Assembly: GCF_030348765.1 (NCBI RefSeq)
Contig: NZ_JAUCEU010000007.1
Coordinates: 800,501 to 864,500 of the forward strand
Direction: 5' to 3'
Length of the DNA: 64,000 nt
Source: Neobacillus sp. CF12
GTDB lineage: Bacteria > Bacillota > Bacilli > Bacillales > Cytobacillaceae
Below the pieces are notes generated by a model. The model had not been told where the DNA came from. It did no database searches and was given only the letters and a program-made list of their open reading frames with translations. The position numbers were made by a program, and so were the translations under genes. This document shows, piece after piece, positions 28,221 to 37,619 of the stretch. Each line of letters opens with the position of its first letter. Within the stretch, counting starts at the first letter, position 1.

Positions 28221-28424
28221 ATGACAAGGATTTGCAATCAATGCCAAACTGAAATGATAAAAGATTGTAAAGTAAATGTTGAATATGACTTGTCTGGAAT
28301 TACGATTAGTCAAAAGCGTAAAGGACTTTTCAAAAATGTATCTGCAAAGACTAAAGCAGCTTTATGTCCAAATTGTGGTAATGTAGCTATCTATATTGAT
28401 GATTACCAAATATTTACTAAATAA
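28221..28424 (+). CDS. Small zinc-ribbon protein
   Basis: 67 residues with CNQC near the N-terminus (residues 5-8) and CPNC near the C-terminus, the two halves of a zinc ribbon. AAAAGGGGG precedes ATG 28221 at good spacing and a terminator follows, so it is a real single-gene unit. Similar small Bacillus proteins are annotated as nucleic-acid-binding zinc-finger proteins; function unproven. The gene is bracketed by inverted copies of the dispersed repeat (27873-27915 and 28563-28612). Confidence 0.8.
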   Translation: MTRICNQCQTEMIKDCKVNVEYDLSGITISQKRKGLFKNVSAKTKAALCPNCGNVAIYIDDYQIFTK

Positions 28425-28473
28425 TTACTTATTCAGCGTACGGGAGCTTTAACAGAATAGGTGTAATAATATG

Positions 28474-28508
28474 AACCCTCAGAGGACTATAACTCTGAGG
28501 GTTTTTAT
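28474..28508 (+). terminator. Rho-independent terminator
   Basis: AACCCTCAGAG/CTCTGAGGGTT followed by TTTATTTG, 50 nt after the zinc-ribbon gene. Confidence 0.9.
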
Positions 28509-28562
28509 TTGTTATTTGGTGTGTGATTTCCACTGTGAATTAGGGTGCTATTTGTAATGATT

Positions 28563-28612
28563 TTTCAGTTTTTCTCCACAGTATCTGATCTACTTAGCTA
28601 TGCGATCCCTCC
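28563..28612. repeat. Dispersed repeat copy (inverted relative to 27873-27915)
   Basis: Reverse complement GGGATCGCATAGCTAAG...TGTGGAGAAAAACTG matches GGATGCTATGCGATAAG...TGTGGAGAAAC at 27873. Its GCTATGCGATCCCTCC end also matches 45101-45120. Confidence 0.55.
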
Positions 28613-28616
28613 TTTG

Positions 28617-29947
28617 CTATCTACTCAGATCAATTCTAAAAAAGAACAAATCGTTAAAATGTTCATTCGGTGCATGAAGATTTTCATCTGGCAGCCCGAA
28701 TCCCATTAAAACAACAGGAGTATTTAAGGTATGGCTGAAATCCGAGACAATCGGAATGGAGCCCCCTTCTCTTTTATAAACAGGTGCTTTTCCATAAACC
28801 TGTTCATAAGCTTCAGCTGCTTTTTGAATCATCGGATCATCGATTGGTGTTAAGAATGGATTACCAGTATCCTGGAGTGTCACTTTTACTGTGCATCCTT
28901 TTGGTGCTTTTTCTTCTAAATGCTTTTTGATTAAGTCTTGGATTTTTTCTGGATTTTGATTATTGACTAGACGGCAGGTGATTTTGGCATGTGCCTCGTT
29001 TGGAATGACAGTTTTTGTACCTTCCCCCTGAAATCCGCCCCATATGCCGTTTAATTCTAATGTCGGCCGCGAGTTGATTTTCTCAGAATATGGGTAATTA
29101 TTTTCTCAACCCGTTAATTCAGTTAAGCCTAATGTCATTTTTAGCTTTTCTTCATCAAAGCCCAGTGCTTTAATTTGTTCCTTTTCAAATCCGGTCAATT
29201 CTAATACATCATCATAGAACTGATCCACATTTACCTTTCCATTTTCATCATGAAGAGTAGATAGCAGCTGCACTAATAAATGGTTAGCGTTCTGAACTCC
29301 CCCGCCGAACATGCCTGAATGCAAATCCGTATTCGCCGTTTTAAGGGAAACCTCAAGAGCAGCCAGACCTCTTAAAGAATATGTAATCGCAGGAACTCCT
29401 CGATCCCACATATCAGAATCGGAAATGATCACCACATCACAGGCTAGCTTTTCTTTATTTTCGGCTAAAAACTGTGGAAGATTGGGACTTTCGATTTCTT
29501 CTTCTTCAATACAAAATTTCAAGTTTACCGGTAATTTATTTTCTAGTTTTAGTAGTGTTTCAACCGCTTTAATATGTAAAAATGTCTGCCCTTTATCGTC
29601 TGTTGCCCCTCTGGCATAGATTTTTTCATCTCGGATTTCTGGTTCAAACGGAGGAGTTACCCATAAGTGAATTGGGTCAACGGGCTGGACGCCATAATGA
29701 CCGTACACTAATACAGTTGGTGCATTTTCTTGATGAAACCAGTCTGCATAAATAATCGGATGACCTTTTGTTTGTACGATTTCAACGTGTTCCATTCCAA
29801 TGCTTTCTAACTTATTAGCGATCCAGGAAGATGCTTTTTGAATGTCCTCTTTATGCTCAGATAATGAACTTATGCTAGGAATGCGAAGTAATTCTTTTAA
29901 TTCCTCCACATTTTGTTGATGATGCTTCGATACAAATTCGGACTCAT
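28617..29947 (-). pseudogene. Broken copy of the M20 dipeptidase gene at 45.1-46.5 kb
   Basis: Almost collinear with 45133-46494 at nucleotide level. Lesions relative to the intact copy: a 7-nt deletion (CAATTAT) four bases after the ATG codon begins the gene; a small deletion changing GEEEIGSP to EEEIESP, which removes the metal-site glycine region; an in-frame TGA at 29106-29108 (GGA to TGA); and a 29-nt deletion between TTAAC direct repeats near the 3' end, changing the C-terminus. Flanking sequence on both sides is shared too, so this is one half of a segmental duplication. Confidence 0.92.
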
Positions 29948-30097
29948 GTTCTCACCTATTCTTTTTTATTTTCAATTCTCTCTTTTACACGAAAATTAGG
30001 AAAATAATAGAAAACCAGCCCTAAAAAGGGAGAGACTTTATTTGAACGTATTAAAAGTGACTGGCACTACAAGAAAGTATCAAGGAAATTTAGATTA

Positions 30098-30452
30098 GCC
30101 ATTTAATATTTTTCCGCCTGGTTCCAGTAAGATTAAAAGCTTTGGTGCTGAATATTTGCACTATCTTTATTTAGTTATCCTGGCTATTTTCTTGCTAAAC
30201 ATAAATATCGAATCAAAGTCATCACTGATCGATCATACATGTGATCTTTGATATTCAAATAAGTATAAACATAATAATATTTTATCAAAAAAAGTGCCAG
30301 GTACCCCCAATTTTTGAATGGTCCCTAGCACTTATTTTTATATTAATTCAAGCACCCACTAAATTCCCAGGTTGTAACGAAATTCATTCTGCTCCACATT
30401 TTGATATTTGTCCATTTAGCTAAAAATTCATCCTCCCTAAATTGTTAAAAAA
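30098..30452. other. Intergenic with a hairpin repeat
   Basis: Contains an imperfect inverted repeat AAGTGCCAGGTACC...GGTCCCTAGCACTT (30290-30333), of a kind common in Bacillus intergenic DNA. No gene seen. Confidence 0.45.
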
Positions 30453-30590
30453 ATTTATTGGTAGGATTCATGATATATGTTACCCGAGCGTAGCCCTCCT
30501 TTAATAGTGTACCTTGAACCCATTCTCCATCAACATACACATTGGCTAACAGTCGTCCACAGGTATCTTTTGTATTCCCCGTTCAAATTC
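30453..30590 (-). pseudogene. Fragment of a staphylococcal-nuclease-like (thermonuclease) gene
   Basis: The minus strand reads KDTCGRLLANVYVDGEWVQG then TLLKEGYARVTYIMNPTNKF, matching the 'D.YGR.LAYV..DG..V...L...G.A.V.Y.P' core of SNase/YncB-like nucleases. No N-terminus, catalytic Arg/Asp motif or start present. A relic. Confidence 0.6.
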
Positions 30591-30601
30591 CCATGTTAAT
30601 T

Positions 30602-30630
30602 AATAAGGGATTTGTGCTCCCTTATTGGAT
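30602..30630 (-). terminator. Terminator of the odhAB operon
   Basis: AATAAGGGA/TCCCTTATT with a 7-nt loop, about 45 nt after the odhB stop on the minus strand; only a weak T-run. Confidence 0.6.
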
Positions 30631-30670
30631 TATGGTATCCGTTATTATATGAACCTACTCTATTAAGCTT

Positions 30671-31933
30671 TTACCCTTCTAATAATAAAGAGTGTGGATC
30701 TTCCAACAGTTCTTTTACTGCAGCCAGGAAGCTGACTGCCTCTTTTCCGTCCACAATTCGATGGTCATAAGAAAGGGCGATATACATCATCGGGCGGTTT
30801 TCCATTCGTTCACGATCAATCGCTATTGGTCTTGTTTGGATTTTATGCATACCGAGAATCCCCACTTGTGGGCTATTCAAGATTGGCGTTGACATTAATG
30901 AACCGAAAACACCACCATTTGTAATTGTAAATGTTCCACCTTGCAAATCATTTAAAGTAAGAGCATTATCACGAGCTTTTTTACCGAGATTACCGATTTC
31001 TTGCTCGATTTCGGCAAAGTTTTTCTGGTTCGCATTACGTACAACCGGTACGACCAACCCCTCTGGTGCTGCCACAGCAATTCCGATATCATAAAACTTC
31101 TTGATAATTACTTCATCACCTTGAATTTCGGCATTTAAAAGCGGGAATTGCTTTAAAGCTGAGACCACTGCTTTTGTAAAGAACGACATGAATCCAAGAC
31201 GAACACCATGTTTTTCGAAAAAGGCATCTTTCCGCTTCGTGCGTAAATCCATAACAGCAGACATATCCACTTCGTTAAATGTAGTTAACATCGCCGCTGT
31301 ATGCTGTACCTCTACTAAACGTTTAGCGATGGTTTGACGACGGCGGGACATTTTCACACGTTCTACTGGTTTGTCAAACTCTTCATCTATTTGTTGTACG
31401 GCAGGTTTTGGGCTGGTCTTTTCCAACTTTGGTTCTTCTTTAACCGCAGGTGTATGTGTATATGCTTTTACATCCTCTGTTCTAATTCTGCCAAGTGGAT
31501 CACGGCTGCTTACTTGGTTTAAATCAATTCCCCGTTCTCTTGCCAATTTTCTGGCCGCTGGTGAAGCAATTGGAGGTTCGGCTTTCGAAAGTTTTGGCTC
31601 AGATTGGTTGCTTCGTTGATTTAAAGTTTCTTCTGCCGGTCTTTCCGGAGCTGCAGCTGGAACAGTTGGAGTGCCTGGATTGGCTCCTGTAGTAGTCGTA
31701 TTCTCTTCGATAATCGCAATTACATCGCCTACTTCAACGATATCGCCCGTCTCTTTTAATAATTTTGAAACTATACCTGAGTATTCAGTATTTAATTCAA
31801 TATTCACTTTGTCCGTTTCCAGCTCAACAACACTTTCTCCTTTGGTCACCTTATCACCAATATTAATGAGCCATTGTGAAATGGTTCCTTCTGAAATCGA
31901 TTCTGCCAGTTCTGGTACTTTTATTTCTATCAT
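30671..31933 (-). CDS. odhB: Dihydrolipoyllysine succinyltransferase, E2 of 2-oxoglutarate dehydrogenase
   Basis: A 420-residue E2. The lipoyl domain (about 1-77) carries the lipoylated lysine in ETDKVNIE. A Pro/Ala/Glu-rich linker follows, then the E3/E1-binding domain ([16 protein letters not shown]...GRIRTEDV, about 123-158) and the catalytic acyltransferase core ending [16 protein letters not shown] with the active-site His and Asp. AGGAGG lies 8 nt before ATG 31933. It follows odhA by 37 nt and makes succinyl-CoA in the TCA cycle. Intact. Confidence 0.97.
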   Translation of the reverse strand: MIEIKVPELAESISEGTISQWLINIGDKVTKGESVVELETDKVNIELNTEYSGIVSKLLKETGDIVEVGDVIAIIEENTTTTGANPGTPTVPAAAPERPAEETLNQRSNQSEPKLSKAEPPIASPAARKLARERGIDLNQVSSRDPLGRIRTEDVKAYTHTPAVKEEPKLEKTSPKPAVQQIDEEFDKPVERVKMSRRRQTIAKRLVEVQHTAAMLTTFNEVDMSAVMDLRTKRKDAFFEKHGVRLGFMSFFTKAVVSALKQFPLLNAEIQGDEVIIKKFYDIGIAVAAPEGLVVPVVRNANQKNFAEIEQEIGNLGKKARDNALTLNDLQGGTFTITNGGVFGSLMSTPILNSPQVGILGMHKIQTRPIAIDRERMENRPMMYIALSYDHRIVDGKEAVSFLAAVKELLEDPHSLLLEG

Positions 31934-31970
31934 GTGATGTATCCTCCTGGGTATGATTGTTAGTTAGTAA

Positions 31971-34856
31971 CTAAACTCTCTTTCTTGTTTCTGTGTATCT
32001 ACTAGACTCTATATAGTTCAAAGCTTGTTGGATAATGCATTCTTGTTCCTTCTTATGAACGATTGGATCGCCGCCTGCCGTACTTGAACGCTCCGGACGT
32101 CCAATGTAACCAACTGTCAGGCTGCCGGAAGCAAGATCAAAAAGTGTAGGGGCGATATAGTACCACGCGCCCATATTTTTCGGTTCTTCCTGTACCCAAA
32201 TGATTTCCTTCAAGTTTGGGTAACGCATCAAGATTGCTTCTACTTTTTCCTGAGGAAATGGATACAATTGTTCGATTCGAACGATGTGTATCTCTTCTAA
32301 GCTTCGCTTTTCTTTCTTTGAGTCGATATCTACAGCCAAATCAATGGCCATCTTGCCAGTTGTTAATACTAAACGCTTTACCTTATCCGTCTCTTTTCCT
32401 AGCTCAGGCTGTTCCACAACTGTCTGGAAATGGCCTTCGCTTAGCGCAGTACCAGGAGAAGCGACAAACGGGTGGCGAAGCAGACTCTTTGGTGTCATAA
32501 TCACCAATGGCCGAACAAACTCTGTGCCTAAGATGGAGGCTTGACGGCGTAAAATATGAAAATATTGGGCGGCACTTGTCAGGTTGGCAACTGTCCAGTT
32601 GTTTTCAGCTGCTAACTGTAAAAAACGTTCCGGACGGGCACTGGAATGTTCCGGACCTTGGCCTTCATACCCGTGAGGCAACAGGAGGATAAGCCCTGAT
32701 TTTTGCCCCCATTTTGCTCTTGCGGATGAAACAAATTGATCATAGAGGGGTTGTGCTGTGTTGGCAAAGTCGCCATATTGTGCTTCCCATATGACAAGTG
32801 TTTCAGGAGCAAATACATTATAACCATATTCAAACCCTACAACAGCTGCTTCCGACAGCGGACTATTATGAACCGCAAACGAAGCTCGTGCTGCCGGAAG
32901 CTGGTGTAATGGTGAATAGGTATCGTTTGTTTCCGAGTCGTGGAGCACAATGTGCCGCTGCGCAAACGTTCCACGCTCAGAATCTTGGCCGGTTAGTCGA
33001 ATCGGCGTACCATCTTTTAACATCGACCCAAATGCCAGCACTTCTGCTACCGCCCATTCTACTTTCCCGTTCTCTTCTAGTGCCTGATCACGGCGCTCCA
33101 GAATCCGCTTTAATTTTGGATAAACATGAAAACCTTCCGGCCATTTCAGCAAATCTTGGTTTAATTCACGAAGGGTATCAAGGGGCACACTTGTTTCCAC
33201 CGGTGGAATTCCTTTGGAGATCACCCTCGGAACCTCTACTTCTGCAAAGGTTTCACTCTGCTTCTTCTCGGACACTTTGTCAAACTCAGCTTGCAACATT
33301 TCTTGCACGCTGCGATTAATGTGCTCCACTTCTTCTTGTTTGAGAATGCCTCTATTTTGTAACTGTTTGGAATACAGCGCTCTTACCGTTGGATGGATCG
33401 CGATTTTTTTATAAACCTGTGGCTGGGTAACCGCTGCATCGTCCATTTCATTGTGGCCAAATCGCCGGTATCCAACTAAATCAATCAAAAAGTCCTTTTG
33501 GAACCGAGTACGGTATTGATAGGCCAGACGTATTGCAGCCAGACAAGCTTCTGGATCGTCCGCATTTACATGTACAATCGGAATCTCAAATCCTTTGGCT
33601 AAGTCACTCGAATATCTCGTCGAACGAGAATCGTGGCTATCTGTCGTGAAGCCGACCATGTTATTGGCAATGATATGGATGGTTCCACCTGTTCGATATC
33701 CTTTTAGCCCGCTTAAATTCAAGGTCTCCGCTACAATTCCCTGACCCGGAAAGGCTGCATCTCCATGGACCAAAATCGCAAATGCACTCTTAACATCCTG
33801 CTTAGGGTAACCCGCATTTTTTCGATCTTCTTGGGCAGCTCTTGCAAAACCTTCGACTACCGGATCGACAAATTCAAGATGACTCGGATTATTAGCTAAG
33901 GTAATTCGTGCGCGAACGTTTCCGAGGCCTTCCATGAATCGATTTCGGCCTAAATGGTATTTCACATCTCCAGTCCAGCCCTCACTTATGTCGACTAAAT
34001 CTTCTGACGGACCCTGTTGTTTGGCAGACGAGTGCTGAAATTCAGAGAACATTTTTCTGTATGGCTTGTTTAACACATGCGCAAGGACACTTAGGCGGCC
34101 GCGATGCGCCATTCCAATCACGACATTACGTGCTCCATCACCGAAACCTTCGTGCACAGCTCCATTCAGCATGGGTACAAGCATGTCAACGCCTTCAATG
34201 GAAAATCTCTTTTGACCGACAAAGGTTTTATGCAAAAATTGTTCAAATCCTTCAACCTCTGTCAGACTTTGTAACAAGTTCGTTTGTTCTTCTTTAGATA
34301 AGGTGCGATGCAAGGAACCTGTCTCCACCATTTGAGTTAACCATGCTCGTTCATCCATATGATGCACATGGTTAAATTCATAGGCCAGTGTGGAGGTATA
34401 AATACGCTTTAAATGGTTGATCGCATCCCATGCGGTTTGAATATCTGCTGGTGCTTCCTCCCAAACAATTTTGGATGGAATCGCTTTCAAGTCTTGCTCA
34501 CTTACCCCATATTTTTCTGGATTAAACAACTCTTGATTTTGTAGATTCCCCTCTAATGGGTTCATGTTTGCCGCTAAATGACCGTTTGAACGAATTTCTT
34601 CAAACAGTTTCACCACTTTAAGTACTTTCTGTATATTTATGGAATTATTAGGATTAACAGATTCATGATTGAGGGTTTCTTCGGCATGACTTGACTCAAA
34701 AGACAAAGGTGAGCCCCATTTAATAAAAAGTTCTTTTAATTTTGGATCAATGGTGTCTTCACCGTTCGTGTATCGCTCATATTGTTCGATTACATATCCC
34801 AAGTTTGGACCATTAAATTTCCGCCATGGATTATGTTCATTTTTTTGTACTCCCAT
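31971..34856 (-). CDS. odhA: 2-oxoglutarate dehydrogenase E1 component
   Basis: A thiamine-diphosphate-dependent decarboxylase of about 960 residues. Visible: [23 protein letters not shown]-type region [26 protein letters not shown], the ThDP-Mg motif around [12 protein letters not shown], and C-terminal transketolase-like parts ([20 protein letters not shown]). Length and order fit Bacillus OdhA. ATG 34856 was preferred over the ATG 15 nt upstream because GGGGGAATTGGG lies in front of it. First gene of the odhAB operon, divergent from a LysR regulator 170 nt away. Confidence 0.97.
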   Translation of the reverse strand: MGVQKNEHNPWRKFNGPNLGYVIEQYERYTNGEDTIDPKLKELFIKWGSPLSFESSHAEETLNHESVNPNNSINIQKVLKVVKLFEEIRSNGHLAANMNPLEGNLQNQELFNPEKYGVSEQDLKAIPSKIVWEEAPADIQTAWDAINHLKRIYTSTLAYEFNHVHHMDERAWLTQMVETGSLHRTLSKEEQTNLLQSLTEVEGFEQFLHKTFVGQKRFSIEGVDMLVPMLNGAVHEGFGDGARNVVIGMAHRGRLSVLAHVLNKPYRKMFSEFQHSSAKQQGPSEDLVDISEGWTGDVKYHLGRNRFMEGLGNVRARITLANNPSHLEFVDPVVEGFARAAQEDRKNAGYPKQDVKSAFAILVHGDAAFPGQGIVAETLNLSGLKGYRTGGTIHIIANNMVGFTTDSHDSRSTRYSSDLAKGFEIPIVHVNADDPEACLAAIRLAYQYRTRFQKDFLIDLVGYRRFGHNEMDDAAVTQPQVYKKIAIHPTVRALYSKQLQNRGILKQEEVEHINRSVQEMLQAEFDKVSEKKQSETFAEVEVPRVISKGIPPVETSVPLDTLRELNQDLLKWPEGFHVYPKLKRILERRDQALEENGKVEWAVAEVLAFGSMLKDGTPIRLTGQDSERGTFAQRHIVLHDSETNDTYSPLHQLPAARASFAVHNSPLSEAAVVGFEYGYNVFAPETLVIWEAQYGDFANTAQPLYDQFVSSARAKWGQKSGLILLLPHGYEGQGPEHSSARPERFLQLAAENNWTVANLTSAAQYFHILRRQASILGTEFVRPLVIMTPKSLLRHPFVASPGTALSEGHFQTVVEQPELGKETDKVKRLVLTTGKMAIDLAVDIDSKKEKRSLEEIHIVRIEQLYPFPQEKVEAILMRYPNLKEIIWVQEEPKNMGAWYYIAPTLFDLASGSLTVGYIGRPERSSTAGGDPIVHKKEQECIIQQALNYIESSRYTETRKRV

Positions 34857-35026
34857 TCCCAATTCCCCCATTGTTGTGTTACTTTATATGTTTTGTTTCG
34901 GATTATATAGAGAAGTAATTATCAATTGCTTAAGGATAAGGATAATGTAATAATTGAAATAAATAAAATGTTAAAAAATTATATTAACCTATAAAAAATA
35001 TTTATATCAGATAGATGGGTGGAAAA

Positions 35027-35911
35027 ATGGATTACCGTGACTGGGAAATACTAAAGGTGCTATATCATCAAAAGAATCTTACAAAAACAGCTCGCCTCTT
35101 ATTTCTTACTCAACCCGCATTAACGACTCGATTAAAGCATATGCAGGAAGAACTCGGCGTTAAAATCGTAACCCGTGAAAGCAGAGGCGTGCATTTTACC
35201 CCACAAGGAGAATATCTTGTTCATTGTGCTGAGGAGGCCCTTGCTCATTATGAAAAGATTAAAGAAAATGTCCAAAATATGAGTAATAACGAAAGTGACG
35301 AAGTGGTAGGTACGCTGAAATTGGGGGTATCCAATTTTTTCGCGAATTATGAACTTCCCTATGTTTTGAAATTATTTAAAATGCAATATCCACATGTGGA
35401 ATTCAAAGTGGTTACAGGGTGGAGCAGAGACGTAACTCAACTTATACACAATAAAGATGTTCATATTAGCTTTGTTCGGGGAGACTATGGTTGGAGGGGA
35501 TTATCAAAACATCAATTATTTGAGGAAAACATATGCATAGCATCAATGAATGGGATTGATATAATGGATCTCCCTCGTCTTCCTAGAATCGAATATAGAG
35601 GAGATTATCTATTAAAATCAGTAATTGATCATTGGTGGGCTGAAAATTATGCACAAGCGCCCTTTATCAGTATAGAAGTCGACCAAGTTGATACGTGTAA
35701 GGAAATGGTTATAAATGGATTAGGCTATGGCATCTTGTCAAGCAGGGTACTTACCGGTATAGAAGATTTACAAAAAATCCACCTACTTGATCAAGAAGGA
35801 AATCCTATATTGCGTAGAACGTGGATGTATTACCATACAGAATCTCTAGAATGGAATGTAGTTAAGGCGTTTGTACATTTTATCGAAAATTTCGACTGGA
35901 AAGACAATTGA
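35027..35911 (+). CDS. LysR-family transcriptional regulator
   Basis: About 294 residues. The N-terminal winged HTH (DWEILKVLYHQKNLTKTARL, FLTQPALTTRLKHMQEELGV) is followed by a periplasmic-binding-like effector domain (VGTLKLGVSNFFANYELPYV). ATG 35027 is preferred, with GGGTGG just upstream, over the ATG at 35015. Divergent from odhA, so it may respond to a metabolite and act on the shared region 34857-35026, but no T-N11-A box is convincing. Target is inferred from position only. Confidence 0.9.
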   Translation: MDYRDWEILKVLYHQKNLTKTARLLFLTQPALTTRLKHMQEELGVKIVTRESRGVHFTPQGEYLVHCAEEALAHYEKIKENVQNMSNNESDEVVGTLKLGVSNFFANYELPYVLKLFKMQYPHVEFKVVTGWSRDVTQLIHNKDVHISFVRGDYGWRGLSKHQLFEENICIASMNGIDIMDLPRLPRIEYRGDYLLKSVIDHWWAENYAQAPFISIEVDQVDTCKEMVINGLGYGILSSRVLTGIEDLQKIHLLDQEGNPILRRTWMYYHTESLEWNVVKAFVHFIENFDWKDN

Positions 35912-36252
35912 ATAATTTAACAGACTTTAAATTTATATTGGATATCAAAACTGCAGTTTAGGTATGTCACCATTGTCAAATGTAGGAAACTGCAAACATT
36001 CATTTACATGTGAAAAACTAATTCGTTTAGCCTACCTTTACGGGAATTCCTAATACAATTTTAAAGGTCTTAAAGAATTTAAAAGTAAATTTACTTCCGA
36101 TTGGGACCCAAAATATATAGCTTACAAAAAACCTTACTTCCAGTTACTTTTTTACAACTACTTTTTCTGATCAACTATAAACATAGTTCAATAGAAAATA
36201 AGAAAAGTAAAAATAATTCTATTAAAAATGCTATCACAAAATGGCGTTTTGA
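35912..36252. other. Intergenic, no gene seen
   Basis: AT-rich spacer after the LysR gene. No hairpin with a T-run and no coding frame found. Confidence 0.5.
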
Positions 36253-36576
36253 ATGACCATAATGAGAGCTGCTATGATGATTGTAAGTAAAGAACTATTT
36301 TTAAAATTTATTAAATACAGTGTTGTGGGCTGCATAAGCGTGCTCATTTATTTTCTTTCCGTTTTCGTCCTAGTTGAACTTTTTGACATAGGACCTATTT
36401 TCGCATCAACACTTTCCTTTATCATCATGACGTATATCTCATTTCTATTAAACAAAAAATATACCTTTGGCAGCGACTTCTCCTACAATCAATTGTTGCG
36501 TTTTCTCATTGTTTCTGCCATTGGTTTCACCTTGAGACATCTCAATCTTTTTGTTCGGAAGCTTCGTATGATTTAA
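36253..36576 (+). pseudogene. Truncated GtrA-like membrane protein
   Basis: The segment FIKYSVVGCISVLIYFLSVF, LVELFDIGPIFASTLSFIIM and SFLLNKKYTFGS is the GtrA/PMT-flippase signature (N/KKYTF). The fourth helix is lost: after LRFLIVSAIGF the frame runs into an unrelated basic tail and stops. No good ribosome site. GtrA proteins (about 125-145 residues) help move undecaprenyl-linked sugars across the membrane. Probably non-functional. Confidence 0.6.
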
Positions 36577-36767
36577 CCGCACCTCCGAGTACCGGTCTTG
36601 CCGTTTAACCCAAACATGTTCTGCGGGCATGCAGTACCGGTAACGGAAATTCAGCGGTCGGTAACGGATAGTCTTTAACCTCGAAGCTGGCGTCCCAACC
36701 CCTAAATTATAGATATGTGCCCATTCTTCAAGCTTGCTCTTCCTCTCCTCCTAAAATTCTTCCAACC

Positions 36768-37595
36768 TTACATACAGGATGTTGTTACAGGCTTATATTC
36801 AAGTCCTTCGATTCGGTCCTGATGAGTATATACATTAAACCCCTTGCCACGGATAAACCCTACGGCTGTGATTCCAAGTTCATCTGCCAAATTGATCGCG
36901 AGATTGGTTGGCGCAGATTTTGAAAGGATAATCCCGACGCCAATCTTCGCTGCCTTGAGTAAAACCTCTGATGAGATCCGGCCGCTAAAGGCGATGATCT
37001 TATCTTTTAATGGAACTCGATGAATTAAGCAGTACCCAAATAATTTATCTAGAGCATTATGTCGGCCAATATCGGATCGTGAAATCACGACTCCATCACT
37101 TGAACATAATGCAGCATTATGAACACCACCCGTTTGTTGAAAATGGGAGGAACCATCCTGCATTTGCTTCATTAACTTATGGCATTGCTCCGGTGTAATT
37201 GTAAACCTCGTCATAATCGTTTTCGCCGTTTTGACATCATTTTGAAAGTAGAATTGTCTTCCTTTGCCACAACAGGAACCAATAAATCGTTTCGAATGGA
37301 AATCCTTTTTCACTTTGTTCGGATTGACTAGGTCGACATAGGCAAATCCTGTTTCGGCATCAATGTGAAGAGCTTTAATATCTTGAAATGCACGGATCAT
37401 CCCTTCGGAAGCCAGAAAGCCAACGACTAATTCTTCTAACTCAGAGGGGGTGCATACCATCGTTGCAAATTCTTCCCCATTTACCATGATGGTTAAGGCT
37501 GATTCGACGGCGATATCATCCTCTTCCTCAATAAAGCTTTGTCCATTATATCTGACAATATTTTGAGAAGTAGTGATTTCCTTTGACACAGGCAC
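36768..37595 (-). CDS. fdhD: FdhD sulfurtransferase for formate dehydrogenase
   Basis: A 275-residue FdhD: it carries sulfur from the cysteine desulfurase to the molybdenum cofactor of formate dehydrogenase. Visible: the cysteine pair in GSCCGKGRQF, which the family uses to relay sulfur, GGVHNAALCS, RSDIGRHNALDKL and FSGRISSEVLLKAAKIG. The start is GTG 37595 behind AAGGAG. It lies 24 nt after fdhF in the same direction, forming one unit. Intact. Confidence 0.95.
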   Translation of the reverse strand: MPVSKEITTSQNIVRYNGQSFIEEEDDIAVESALTIMVNGEEFATMVCTPSELEELVVGFLASEGMIRAFQDIKALHIDAETGFAYVDLVNPNKVKKDFHSKRFIGSCCGKGRQFYFQNDVKTAKTIMTRFTITPEQCHKLMKQMQDGSSHFQQTGGVHNAALCSSDGVVISRSDIGRHNALDKLFGYCLIHRVPLKDKIIAFSGRISSEVLLKAAKIGVGIILSKSAPTNLAINLADELGITAVGFIRGKGFNVYTHQDRIEGLEYKPVTTSCM

Positions 37596-37619
37596 TGTCG
37601 CTCCTTTCTATTGGAAAAA

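Noticed and set aside
36577..36767. Riboswitch near fdhD (repeated GGTAACGGA)
   Set aside because: It lies downstream of fdhD, has no convincing fold or terminator, and only two short direct repeats.
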